Below, piece after piece: positions 32,005 through 42,800 of a stretch of DNA of 64,000 bases. Made by a program: the position numbers and the translations under genes. Positions within the stretch are counted from its first letter, which is position 1; the number at the start of each line of letters is the position of its first letter. This DNA comes from Ascarosepion bandense (taxonomy: Eukaryota > Mollusca > Cephalopoda > Sepiida > Sepiidae). The stretch covers positions 7,035,001-7,099,000 of the forward strand of contig JBBBDQ010001122.1 in NCBI GenBank assembly GCA_037127315.1, read 5' to 3'. Under the pieces are notes generated by a model. That model did no database searches, had not been told where the DNA came from, and saw nothing but the letters and a program-made list of their open reading frames with translations.

Positions 32005-32520
32005 TGCGCAGAGAAGTGGTTCAACCCTTCACCACAGTCAGGAGACGAGTATGAGCAAGTGAAGTTCATGGGAGATATTATCATTTTGATTGACAAGATC
32101 TGGGCGAGAAATCGACCTAGCATTAGATTTTTTAGTATAAGAAAAGCTGTGAATGGTTTCTCATAGACGTTGTGGAACCTTTGGATACAACTACATCAAG
32201 GGGACAGAGCAGGCGTGGATACAGAAGTAGCAAAAACCTGGTAGAGAAAACCGGAGAAATATACCAAGTTGCAGGTCAAGTTGTTCTTTTGGGGACTGAA
32301 ACAGTCGGGACTATTTCCAGAAAAACATGTTGTCTTGCAGGACGTGTTGGGGGTGAGATGGGGTCGGATACGGCTTCATTGGGAGTGCACAGGTGAAAGC
32401 ACTGCTGAGAACAGCTCATGAGATGAAGAAATTAAGCTGCGTGTGGAAGATGAGATAGGGCCACGACCACTCGTCTAAAACATTAAAGTTGGAAAGTATA
32501 TAAAATAATAATAATATCAA
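32005..32520. other. Unclassified repeat-derived sequence
   Basis: Continues the host repeat that the hAT element split. A 74-codon frame at 32172 shows no recognisable domain. Confidence 0.4.
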
Positions 32521-32555
32521 TAATAGCAAAGTGAAAAAGAAAAATCTACGGATAT

Positions 32556-32560
<5 letters not shown>

Positions 32561-32618
<58 letters not shown>
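32561..32618. repeat. (GA)n microsatellite
   Basis: Fifty-eight bases of GA. Confidence 0.97.
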
Positions 32619-32621
<3 letters not shown>

Positions 32622-32639
32622 TAGAAAGATTTCAAGATA

Positions 32640-33026
32640 TTATGAGATTTGGGGGACTCAAGCAGATTATGTACTTGAAACACAAAAGCTTGAACTTACT
32701 GTGATCGACAACAAAATTAAGTATCAAACTATATTTACTGTTTCATACGATAAAAGAATAGACTTCAGGATTTACATAGGGAATTGAGAAGCTAGGGAAC
32801 ATAACTGCTGATGTAATTCCTGTAGTAACGAGTGCACTTGAAACAAGAAACTTGAATGAGCACTTACGGAAAATTAGAATTGAGGCAAAGATTGTAGAGC
32901 TCCAGAAAACTGCCATCATTTATCGGCGGAGATTCTCCGAATAAGTCCTTGGATTGAGAGGTGTCTTGTTGATACCATTCTTTAAGAACTGATTTCACAT
33001 TGAAAAAGTCAATTTCTGTCACCAAC

Positions 33027-33074
<48 letters not shown>

Positions 33075-33817
33075 TTGATAATAAACACAGGCGGGCAAAT
33101 CAAAGCTAATCGCCTGGGCATCATGATCAAAGACAACAAATGTCATGACTCTTTCTGCAGATTCTAATGTATCTTTGAGAATCTTCTAAAAACAATCAAA
33201 ATACAAGGATCTTGAAGTGGAAATCGAAAAAGTGTGGCGCATGAGGACATCAGTAATTCCAGTTGTAGTAAGAGCCCTCGGATTGATTGGAAAAGAGACC
33301 GATAGACTCATTAAAACGATTCCTGTTTCTCACAGAAATAGAAAAGATTGTACTCACAAATACAGCTCACACATAACGAAGAGTTTTATGTATGTAAAAT
33401 GTGTGTGATATTAGTCTGCTTTTTGTTTCTCGTTTTTGATTTTGTTTTTGTTGTTTTTAATGGCTCAGTGAAAAATGTCATGAAGTCATTTCTGACCTTA
33501 GGTCTCCTTGTTGGGACCCGGAAGGAAATGTGTTTACAACAGATATCCAAGGAAATAATAATAATAATTTGGAGTCTTTGGATTGAGATGGAGAGGGTAC
33601 AGATAGATTCATTGAAGGGATTCATGGTAGACCATTCCTTAAAGAAATAGGATGAATTGTACCCACAAGTACAGTTCACAAAGAGTCTATCTTTGGGTAA
33701 AATTTTTTCTATCTTAGGTTTTCTTCCTTTTTTTTTTTACGAAAATTATTTGGGGAAAATGTCATGATAACATTTGTGAACTCTGGTTGGTATCCCGATG
33801 GAAAGGTTTATACAACA

Positions 33818-33859
<42 letters not shown>

Positions 33860-34010
33860 GGTGCACTTGGAATGATAAAAAATGGAACAAAACAACACAT
33901 TGAAAGAATCCCTGGAAACCCCAGCTTAAGAGATATACAAAAATTGTCTTATTAAGTACAGCCCACACACTAAGGAAAACTTTATCTATGTAATGCTAGG
34001 GATGATAGGG
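32640..34010 (+). pseudogene. Cluster of LINE ORF C-terminal fragments with (AAT)n
   Basis: Four successive pieces on plus show the same C-terminal motif of one LINE type: ITADVIPVVTSALETRN and LQKTAIIY (about 32780-32920); YKDLEVEIEKVWRMRTSVIP followed by VVVRALGLIGKE (33190-33330); WSLWIEMERVQIDSLKGF (33570-33630); IGALGMIKNGTKQHIERIPG (33856-33920). The family pattern is L-IE---LW-MK--VIPVVIGALG-----L------IPG----IQKTALLGTAHILRK. Each is followed by 3' UTR-like sequence and an (AAT)n run (33029-33072, 33556-33570, 33821-33858, 34129-34161). This suggests 3' ends inserted into or copied from each other's tails. None is intact. Confidence 0.75.
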
Positions 34011-34127
34011 AAGATAGAAAAACATGAAATGAAGTCATAACAACACGCCACGGCCTGCCTTAGGTCTCCTCGCAGACTTGGTTGGTAGTGAGACCAAAGC
34101 AGAAATCGAAATATGATGAAAAATGAC

Positions 34128-34162
<35 letters not shown>

Positions 34163-34291
34163 TGTTGTTGTCTATGTAAAATGTGTGTAATCTAAGTTTT
34201 TAAAGAAAACTTTTTTTTAACTTTAAGTCTCAAAATGTGTATACAATAGAAACGAAAGAAATAATATCCCTCTCTATTATGATAAAGACAG

Positions 34292-34333
<42 letters not shown>
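34292..34333. repeat. (TA)n microsatellite
   Basis: TA run. Confidence 0.96.
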
Positions 34334-34336
<3 letters not shown>

Positions 34337-34630
34337 CTAAGTTCATTCTCTTAACAACCAGTTATTAAACTTTACTACCAGTTATGAAAGCTCTTGCCGC
34401 ATATTTGCTCTTTAACTGTCTTACTTTTGAAATACTTATGTTTTCGAGTAGTGTTCGTTCATTCAGTAATGAATTAGAACACTCTTACCTACTGCATATG
34501 TTTACATGGTATATCACACACTAGAAGTCTGCCTAGTTCTACCGAGCGCCCAGAGCTCAGAGGTAGAATCGCCGACTGATGTCAATTCGGTCGGGTTTCA
34601 GTCCTGACTAAAAAGCAATCGGATGTCTAA

Positions 34631-34674
34631 CTGTACTGATAAGCTGTGACACAACGAAACAGATCTGTCTACGG
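34631..34674 (+). ncRNA. Hammerhead ribozyme, upstream unit, mutated core
   Basis: Stem I CUGUA/UACGG, core CUGAUAA, stem II GCUGU-GAC-ACAAC (one mismatch), GAAA, stem III ACA-GAUC-UGU, triplet GUC ending at 34669. The core G8 (CUGAUGA) is A, which should abolish cleavage because G8 acts as general acid in hammerheads. Confidence 0.8.
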
Positions 34675-34692
34675 ATGACTGTCGGAGTCTAA

Positions 34693-34736
34693 CCGTACTG
34701 ATGAGCTGTGACACAGCGAAATAGATATGTCTACGG
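34693..34736 (+). ncRNA. Hammerhead ribozyme, downstream unit, intact core
   Basis: Forty-four bases fold completely: stem I CCGUA/UACGG (5 bp), CUGAUGA (34698-34704), stem II GCUGU-GAC-ACAGC (5 bp), GAAA (34718-34721), stem III AUA-GAUA-UGU (3 bp, one G-U), triplet GUC with cleavage after 34731. All conserved core bases are present. Stem III is short, so activity may depend on dimer formation with the neighbouring unit, as proposed for short-stem hammerheads. Confidence 0.88.
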
Positions 34737-34737
34737 A

Positions 34738-34738
<1 letters not shown>

Positions 34739-34778
<40 letters not shown>
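34739..34778. repeat. (TA)n microsatellite
   Basis: TA run beginning at the hammerhead-SINE 3' end. Confidence 0.96.
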
Positions 34779-34780
<2 letters not shown>

Positions 34781-34789
34781 TATCTCTTT

Positions 34790-35060
34790 TAATAAAAATC
34801 CATATATATTTGATGGTAGATGTTTTTATGTTAACGTCCTTGTAACCTCTCTGAAGATGGCTCATGCGAACCGAAAGCTTAGAACCAACTTAATAAAAAT
34901 TATCCAAATGTTGGAAAATTTTGTCTTTATTTTCACCTGAAATTAAAACCAAAATACGATGTTTAGAATGGCTCATGATTAAACATAATAGACATTTATT
35001 GTCTGTTATATTTAGCTGTATATTTTTAGAAAATTATCTGCTGCCTCGATACATTATATA
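34790..35060 (+). repeat. Dispersed repeat, relative of 14226-14490
   Basis: Same unit as 14226-14490 in opposite orientation. Contains CTGAAGATGGCTCATG..ACCGAAAGC, a hammerhead-like arrangement with a damaged core. Ends TGCCTCGATACATTA before a short TA run. Confidence 0.7.
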
Positions 35061-35292
35061 TATATATTGTACGATACAATATTTAAGGCCCCGGTGACGT
35101 CAGACTCCGTGAGAATATAACATATAATCATCACAAACAACTAACGCGTGGTACACAATGCACCTGTATGGCCTATGTTTTTTGATGGCTGGATTATGCT
35201 TTGAGTCGCAGAAGCAACTTCAAACAAATCTTAGTGCAGGTTGATTGAATGGCTAATAGTTCAAAATGAATGTAGGACAGAAATCTCATGCA

Positions 35293-35399
35293 TAAGTGTA
35301 AAACGAAGGACCCTATCCACTGCTGACCTTCATTTATCATTTACGATAAGAGAATTCGCCATATATTTTAAAAATAATAATCTGGCAGGAAATAAATAC

Positions 35400-35451
<52 letters not shown>

Positions 35452-35851
35452 CCCACCTGTCAGGATTTTTTCTTATGTCTTAATGTTAGATACTCATAGC
35501 AGGTACATCAATATATATGCTGCCGTGTTTTTACACTTCATATCGATATAGATATCTTGCCGTCATTTTTGACGTCACGGGCCAACTCGTATGTGACTAA
35601 TAATGCCCTGCACATGTTTTGTTACAAGCAAACATTTTATTTATTATTATAAGTGTAAAACGAAGGACCCTATCCACTGCTGACCTTCATTTATCGTTTA
35701 CGATAAGAGAATTCACCATATATATTAATAATATGTTAATAATAATAACCATATGTGTTAACAATCTGGCACAAAATAGAGACGACGCCATGATAAGGTA
35801 GCTCTCATAATACATAGGAAACTATGCAAGGAGTATAGTACGCAGAAAAGT

Positions 35852-35890
<39 letters not shown>

Positions 35891-36090
35891 CCCACCTGTC
35901 ATGCTCAGGGTTTTGGATTTTTTTCTTAGGTTTTAATGTTAGATACTCATAGCAGGTACGTCAATATATATGCTGTTGTGACACTTCATATCGATATAGA
36001 TATCTTGTCGTCATTTTTGATTTCACGGGTTAAGTCGTATGTAAATAACAATGACCCGCACATGTTTTGTTACAAGAGAACATTTTATTT
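35293..36090. repeat. Tandem duplication of an unclassified unit (about 360-430 bp)
   Basis: Unit 1 (about 35297-35650) and unit 2 (about 35651-36090) share AAAACGAAGGACCCTATCCA, CCCACCTGTCA, TTAATGTTAGATACTCATAG, ATCGATATAGATATCTTG and CACATGTTTTGTTACAAG. Each contains its own (TA)n at 35399-35449 and 35853-35888. A single diverged copy of part of it lies at 44830-45010. Confidence 0.88.
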
Positions 36091-36189
36091 GCTAATTTTA
36101 GAATTTTTATCAGTTTTTTTTTAACATTTTGCAGTAAAAAAATTGAGCATATTTTAAAAATAGAGACTATTTATATCCAACATCGCACT

Positions 36190-36629
36190 AAAGTTTAAAT
36201 TAATTCTGAATGCCTCCTGACCCTCTAAAACAAACATGAAGATTATTGAATTCATGAGTGCACAGACACCTGTTTTTCATATTGTGATAACGCATGAGTG
36301 TGTAATTGTATTATTCTAAATTTGGAATGAAAAAGATTATAAAGTTCTTTGGATAGAATCATTTTATATAGTCTGCATGAAACATTTTTCATAGAAACTA
36401 GAGTTTGTCCGTAGCAAAATTTTATTTGGGAAATTGGCAAGGTGATGGTCAAAGTGAAGAATTTCAGCAATACATTAAAGCTATGAAAGAACGCAATCAA
36501 GGAAATTTTGGGTAACTCTTGCAGAAACTCAAACTTGGATAAATGCTTCTAATCGTCCACAAAACTCAAATAAGCGAAAGTTCATGCATGATTACCCATT
36601 GATTTCAATATTCGAATTTTCATCACTTA
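36190..36629 (+). repeat. Dispersed unit, copy A
   Basis: Shares about 280 bases with 37498-37781 (TAATTCTGAATGC, CACCTGTTTTTCATATTG, GAGTTTGTCCGTAGCA, GTGAAGAATTTCAGCA) and also matches 38970-39026 and 39258-39300. Coding-like scraps (VAKFYLGNWQGDGQSEEFQ) exist, but the family is unknown. A Helitron splits its 3' end. Confidence 0.8.
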
Positions 36630-36929
36630 TCTAAACTTATTTATAAATGGAATTTTGTCTGTGTGTGTGTCCGTTACATATAGACTCCGAAACGGCTGAA
36701 CCGATTTTCTTGAAAACTTACACAGTTGTACTATAAACATCTGCGAGTATTCTAAGTTAGGTTTTGTGTCGAGGCACCCCCGATAAATATCGAAAATCGA
36801 TAACCGAAAAAATAGGGTTATAGGAGGAGTGGTCTGATTTTAATAAAAAATGATACGCCCAAAGACAAAGACATAAGAAACGGTATTCAGAAGTTTCAAG
36901 GTTGAACTTCTTACAATAGTGCAGAAAAT

Positions 36930-36984
<55 letters not shown>

Positions 36985-37165
36985 GCAAGTTGTTTGTGTG
37001 TGTGTCTGTTTATCTGTCTGTATGTCCTTTATACAAATCAACAATTTTTATCCGATTCTCACCAAACTTCACACAAATATTCTTTAGACTGAGTCTGAGC
37101 TCCAGGACCATGGATTAGTTTTAAAGCTTTCGTTACACCCGAGCAACGCCGGGCTATACTGCTAG
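36630..37165 (+). mobile_element. Non-autonomous Helitron, 536 bp
   Basis: Begins TCTAAACTTATTTATAAATG after A and ends CCCGAGCAACGCCGGG, CTATACTG, CTAG before T. Copy B of the host unit (39258-39310) lacks it, giving an empty site at A|T. A (TA)n tract lies inside at 36931-36980. Confidence 0.93.
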
Positions 37166-37497
37166 TTGTCTTATATTTGGTATTTCTGGGGTTGAATTTT
37201 TGTTCACGCTAAGGTTGCTTTTAAGAGTGCAAATCAGAAAATCGGTGGTGTAACTGTACGTGGCCGCATGGACATTAGATTGAAGTTTCGAAACATTCTG
37301 TTCGTTTTAACGTGAATAATTACACTGGCTTACTCATGTTTTCATGCAAGCCAAAGCGCCTTTTGGAAAAAGAAAGATTGAGCAGCCGAGTCCATAATTC
37401 AAGTTAGTTTTTATTAGCTAGCGTCACATTTTACAGTAATGAACTTGAATATTAAAAGATATTGATGATTTACAACCAAATTTTCTATCTTGTTCAA

Positions 37498-37781
37498 ATT
37501 AATTCTGAATGCATCCTGCAAAGATCCATGAATATTAATGAATTCATGGCTGCACAAACACCTGTTTTTCATATTGGAATAACGCAGGATGATAACGAGT
37601 GTGTAATTGTATTATTCTAAATTTAGAAGGGAAAACTTATAAAGTTCTTTGGATAGAATCAATTTATATAGTATGCATTAAACATTTTGATAGAAATTAG
37701 AGTTTGTCCGTAGCAGAATTTTATTTGGGAGACTGGCAAGGTGACAGGCAAAGTGAAGAATTTCAGCATGATACAAAAGTT
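37498..37781 (+). repeat. Dispersed unit, copy B (left part)
   Basis: Relative of 36190-36470. It stops at the LINE insertion point and resumes at 38970-39026 (TTTTGAGTAATTCTTGC against TTTTGGGTAACTCTTGC in copy A). Confidence 0.8.
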
Positions 37782-38968
37782 AGAGTCTGCCATGCTGGCC
37801 TTCATTGCAAGCTGCGGAGTTATGGTATAACTGGGCAATTGTTTGACCTAACCCAGTCGTTCCTCTCTAATCGCACAATGAAGGTAGTATTGAACGGACA
37901 TGCCTCCCAAAACTACCATAAGAACTCGGGTGTCCATCAAGGCTCTATTCTAGGTCCTATGCTTTTCCTGATCTACATTAACGATCTCCCTGATGTAATA
38001 AGATCCCAAGTAGGCATAGACGCTGACGACACCACCGTTTACTCTCGCCTCGATCAAAGATCTTCTGAGGTTGACAAAGCGAACCTCGCTGCCGAGCTTG
38101 AGAAGGACATCCAATCTGTGGTGGACTGGGGCAAGAAATAGCTCGTAAATTTTAATGCTTCCAAAACGAAGCTGCTATATATTAACCATCCTAGACAATC
38201 GCTTCTACCACCCATTAGCATGGATCAAGCCTAACACTCTCAGCAGACCTAAAGTAAAATGACTATATCGAATCCATAACTAAATCCGCTGCTAAGAAGG
38301 TCGGTTCACTGTGCAGGGCCAGGAAGTTTTTCCCGTCTGAGTCCATCCTGCACATCTAGAAATCTACAATCCGCTCGTGTATTGAATACTGCTGCCACAT
38401 CTGGTCGGGTGCCCCTGCTATTCACCTCGGGGTTCTTGACAAAATCCAACGAGGAATCTGTAATGTGATCGACACCGACTTGGTAGCTCGGCTGCAGTCG
38501 CTCTCTCACCAGCGTGACGTGGCTTCCCTGTATCTCTTCTACAAATACATTCACGGCTTCTGCTCCAATTAACGTAGCTCACTGGTGCCCCATATGTATG
38601 AATTTACACGAGCTACTAGACTAGCAACTAGGTCTCATCCTTTTACAGTGAAACCAATAAAACGTAACCGCAATTTCTACTCTAATAGCTTCTTTTCTCG
38701 CACTTCCCGACTGTGGAATTTTCTTCCTTTTATTTGCTACAATCCCCAGGAATTGAAATGTAAGGTCAATAGTTATCTCCTATCTCACTGATTCGCATCC
38801 ATTCTCTCAAGCTCTTTTCTCCATCCACACCGCACCCATTAAACCGGTGTTCCCATCCGTATATTATCATTCTCCTGATATTTCTTATAACTAACCCCTC
38901 ATTCTCATCTCTTTTTTTTGCGCAACAGTGGCAGTAAAATGCCTTGATTGGGGTGAAATAATTAAAAA
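37782..38968 (+). pseudogene. Jockey/CR1-type LINE ORF2, 5'-truncated (copy 2)
   Basis: Begins in RT motif A (CHAGLHCKLRSYGITGQL) and continues NGHASQNYHKNSGVHQGSIL, FLIYINDLPDVI, then DADDTTVYSRL. Here the motif C tyrosine is Asp (YADD to DADD). A TGG-to-TAG change stops the frame at VDWGKK. About 39 bases found in copy 1 are deleted near 38235. C-terminal pieces are SLCRAR-like, MYEFTRATRLATRSHPFTVK and LWNFLPFICYNP. The 3' UTR contains GCGCAACAGTGGCAGTAAAA and TTGATTGGGGTGA. The 145-codon frame at 37704 is a chimera of host unit B and the LINE. It inserted within copy B of the dispersed unit. Confidence 0.92.
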
Positions 38969-39029
38969 AAACCTCGGTCAAAGAAGATTTTGAGTAATTC
39001 TTGCTGGAACTTAAAATGGGATATGCTTT

Positions 39030-39255
39030 TTTAAAAATCATTTAATCCTAATCAAGGCGGCACCGCCACTCGTGCGCATGGGGGTTACAGTAGGAGAAAA
39101 AACTGGATAGAGGGAATATTGAATAAAGGATAATATATGAACGGGATTCAAGAAAATAGAAAATGGGAATGGACATTACATTAAAATTTGTGGAGATTGT
39201 AGTTATCAGGAAAGTAAATAAATAAAAAGTTCAACAGGCGGAAAGTATATAAAGA
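39030..39255 (-). pseudogene. LINE 3' end, 5'-truncated
   Basis: The minus strand ends with GCCTTGATTAGGATTAAATG and an A-run. Upstream come scraps of the ORF2 C-terminus (LLNFLFIYFPDNYNLHKF-like). Same family as 10822-11222. Confidence 0.7.
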
Positions 39256-39299
39256 AAATCTCATTGATCTCAATATACGAATTTTTATCAAAGATTGTT

Positions 39300-40135
39300 G
39301 TATATTATTTTGGTATTTTAGGAATGAAACATTCCGGTTCTATTTAACAATAGTTTGGTAATTCATGATTGAAATTTTCCAATTCTACTTAAGAATATTT
39401 TGGTATTTTAGGAATGAAACTTTCCGGTTCTATTTAACAATAGTTTGGTATTTCATGATTGAAATTTTTCAATTCTACTTAAGAATATTTTGGTATTTTA
39501 GGAATGAAACTTTCCGGTTCTATTTAACAATAGTTTGGTATTTCATGATTGAAATTTTCCAATTCTACTTAAGAATATTTTGGTATTTTAGGAATGAAAC
39601 TTTCCGGTTCTATTTAACAATAGTTTGGTATTTCATGATTGAAATTTTCCAATTCTACTTAAGAATATTTTGGTATTTTAGGAATGAAACTTTCCGGTTC
39701 TATTTAACAATAGTTTGGTAATTCATGATTGAAATTTTCCAATTCTACTTAAGAATATTTTGGTATTTTAGGAATGAAACTTTCCGGTTCTATTTAACAA
39801 TAGTTTGGTAATTCATGATTGAAATTTTCCAATTCTACTTAAGAATATTTTGGTATTTTAGGAATGAAACTTTCCGGTTCTATTTAACAATAGTTTGGTA
39901 TTTCATGATTGAAATTTTCCAATTCTACTTAAGAATATTTTGGTATTTTAGGAATGAAACTTTCCGGTTCTATTTAACAATAGTTTGGTATTTCATGATT
40001 GAAATTTTCCAATTCTACTTAAGAATATTTTGGTATTTTAGGAATGAAACTTTCCGGTTCTATTTAACAATAGTTTGGTATTTCATGATTGAAATTTTCC
40101 AATTCTACTTAAGAATATTTTGGTATTTTAGGAAT
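39300..40135 (+). repeat. Satellite 1, domain I: 90-bp higher-order repeat
   Basis: About nine nearly identical 90-bp units, each two diverged 45-bp monomers (AATATTTTGGTATTTTAGGA.. and AATAGTTTGGTATTTCATGA..). The frame of 118-137 codons through it (30-residue repeats MIEIFQFYLRIFW) is an artefact of a period divisible by three. Confidence 0.97.
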
Positions 40136-42800
40136 GAAATTCTGCTGTTCTATTTAACTATTAAAGTTTCCAGTTATATTAAAAATAGTTTGGTATTTCA
40201 AAAATGTAATTTTCAGGATTTTATTTAAAAATAGTTTGTTATTTCATGAATGAAATTTTGTAGATCCACTTCAGAATATTTTGTTTTTTTAGGAATAAAA
40301 TTTTCCATCTTCACTTAAAAATAGTTTGTTATTTCATGAATGAAATTTTGTAGATCTACTTCAGAATATTTTGTTTTTTTAGGAATAAAATTTTCCATCT
40401 TCACTTAAAAATAGTTTGTTATTTCATGAATGAAATTTTGTAGATCCACTTCAGAATATTTTGTTTTTTTAGGAATAAAATTTTCCATCTTCACTTAAAA
40501 TTAGTTTGGTATTTCAGGAATGAAATTTTGTAGATCCACTTCAGAATATTTTGTTTTTTTAGGAATAAAATTTTCCATCTTCACTTAAAAATAGTTTGTT
40601 ATTTCATGAATGAAATTTTGTAGATCTACTTCAGAATATTTTGTTTTTTTTGGAATAAAATTTTCCATCTTCACTTAAAATTAGTTTGTTATTTCATGAA
40701 TGAAATTTTGTAGATCTACTTCAGAATATTTTGTTTTTTTAGGAATAAAATTTTCCATCTTCACTTAAAAATAGTTTGTTATTTCATGAATGAAATTTTG
40801 TAGATCTACTTCAGAATATTTTGTTTTTTTAGGAATAAAATTTTCCATCTTCACTTAAAAATATTTTGTTATTTCATGAATGAAATTTTGTAGATCTACT
40901 TCAGAATATTTTGTTTCTTTAGGAATAAAATTTTCCATCTTCACTTAAAAAATATTTTGTTATTTCATGAATGAAATTTTGTAGATCTACTTCAGAATAT
41001 TTTGTTTTTTTAGGAATAAAATTTTCCATCTTCACTTAAAAAATATTTTGTTATTTCATGAATGAAATTTTGTAGATCTACTTCAGAATATTTTGTTTTT
41101 TTAGGAATAAAATTTTCCATCTTCACTTAAAAATAATTTGTTATTTCATGAATGAAATTTTGTAGATCTACTTCAGAATATTTAGTTTTTTTAGGAATAA
41201 AATTTTCCATCTTCACTTAAAAATATTTTGTTATTTCATGAATGAAATTTTGTAGATCCACTTCAGAATATTTTGTTTTTTTAGGAATCAAATTTTCCAT
41301 CTTCACTTAAAAATAATTTGTTATTTCATGAATGAAATTTTGTAGATCTACTTCAGAATATTTTGTTTTTTAGGAATAAAATTTTCCATCTTCACCAAAA
41401 AATATTTTGTTATTTCATGAATGAAATTTTGTAGATCTACTTCAGAATATTTTGTTTTTTTAGGAATAAAATTTTCCATCTTCACTTAAAAATATTTTGT
41501 TATTTCATGAATGAAATTTTGTAGATCTACTTCAGAATATTTTGTTTTTTTAGGAATAAAATTTTCCATCTTCACTTAAAAATAGTTTGTTATTTCATGA
41601 ATGAAATTTTGTAGATCTACTTCAGAATATTTTGTTTTTTAGGAATAAAATTTTCCATCTTCACTTAAAAATAATTTGTTATTTCATGAATGAAATTTTG
41701 TAGATCTACTTCAGAATATTTTGTTTTTTTAGGAATAAAATTTTCCATCTTCACTTAAAAATAGTTTGTTATTTCATGAATGAAATTTTGTAGATCTACT
41801 TCAGAATATTTTGTTTTTTTAGGAATAAAATTTTCCATCTTCACTTAAAATTAGTTTGGTATTTCAGGAATGAAATTTTGTAGATCTACTTCAGAATATT
41901 TTGTTTTTTTAGGAATAAAATTTTCCATCTTCACTTAAAAATAGTTTGTTATTTCATGAATGAAATTTTGTAGATCCACTTCAGAATATTTTGTTTTTTT
42001 AGGAATAAAATTTTCCATCTTCACTTAAAAATAGTTTGTTATTTCATGAATGAAATTTTGTAGATCTACTTCAGAATATTTTGTTTTTTTAGGAATAAAA
42101 TTTTCCATCTTCACTTAAAAATAGTTTGTTATTTCATGAATGAAATTTTGTAGATCTACTTCAGAATATTTAGTTTTTTTAGGAATAAAATTTTCCATCT
42201 TCACTTAAAAATATTTTGTTATTTCATGAATGAAATTTTGTAGATCTACTTCAGAATATTTTGTTTTTTTAGGAATAAAATTTTCCATCTTCACTTAAAA
42301 ATAGTTTGTTATTTCATGAATGAAATTTTGTAGATCTACTTCAGAATATTTTGTTTTTTAGGAATAAAATTTTCCATCTTCACCTAAAAATATTTTGTTA
42401 TTTCATGAATGAAATTTTGTAGATCTACTTCAGAATATTTTGTTTTTTTAGGAATAAAATTTTCCATCTTCACTTAAAAATAGTTTGTTATTTCATGAAT
42501 GAAATTTTGTAGATCTACTTCAGAATATTTTGTTTTTTTAGGAATAAAATTTTCCATCTTCACTTAAAAATATTTTGTTATTTCATGAATGAAATTTTGT
42601 AGATCTACTTCTGAATATTTTGTTTTTTTAGGAATAAAATTTTCCATCTTCACTTAAAAATAATTTGTTATTTCATGAATGAAATTTTGTAGATCTACTT
42701 CTGAATATTTTGTTTTTTTAGGAATAAAATTTTCCATGTTCACTTAAAAATAATTTGGTGTTTCAGGAATGAAATTTTGTAGATCTAATTCAGAATATTT
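40136..42800 (+). repeat. Satellite 1, domain II: second 90-bp higher-order repeat
   Basis: About 29 copies of a different 90-bp dimer (TTTTGTAGATCTACTTCAGA and AGGAATAAAATTTTCCATCT). One-base length changes sit mostly in A or T runs. Same 45-bp ancestry as domain I. Confidence 0.97.

Larger units (their letters stand above)
34440..34740 (+). mobile_element. tRNA-headed SINE, family B, ending in tandem hammerheads
   Basis: tRNA-like head with A box AGAGCTCAGAGGTAGAATC (about 34552-34570) and B box GGGTTTCAGTCC (34593-34604) about 30 bases on, as in RNA polymerase III tRNA-type promoters. It is followed by two head-to-tail units of about 62-66 bases (34619-34678 and 34681-34740), each a hammerhead ribozyme. 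A (TA)n run follows directly. The copy at 10483-10770 has the same order. Small RNA polymerase III-like units carrying hammerheads recall SMalpha-type elements of flukes. Confidence 0.8.

Noticed and set aside
37704..38141. 145-codon frame as a novel protein
   Set aside because: It is a chance fusion of a dispersed repeat with the LINE inserted in it.
39365..40228. Open frames of 118 and 137 codons with 30-residue repeats
   Set aside because: They are the satellite 1 90-bp unit read in frame; the period is a multiple of three and there is no sign of a start context or domain.
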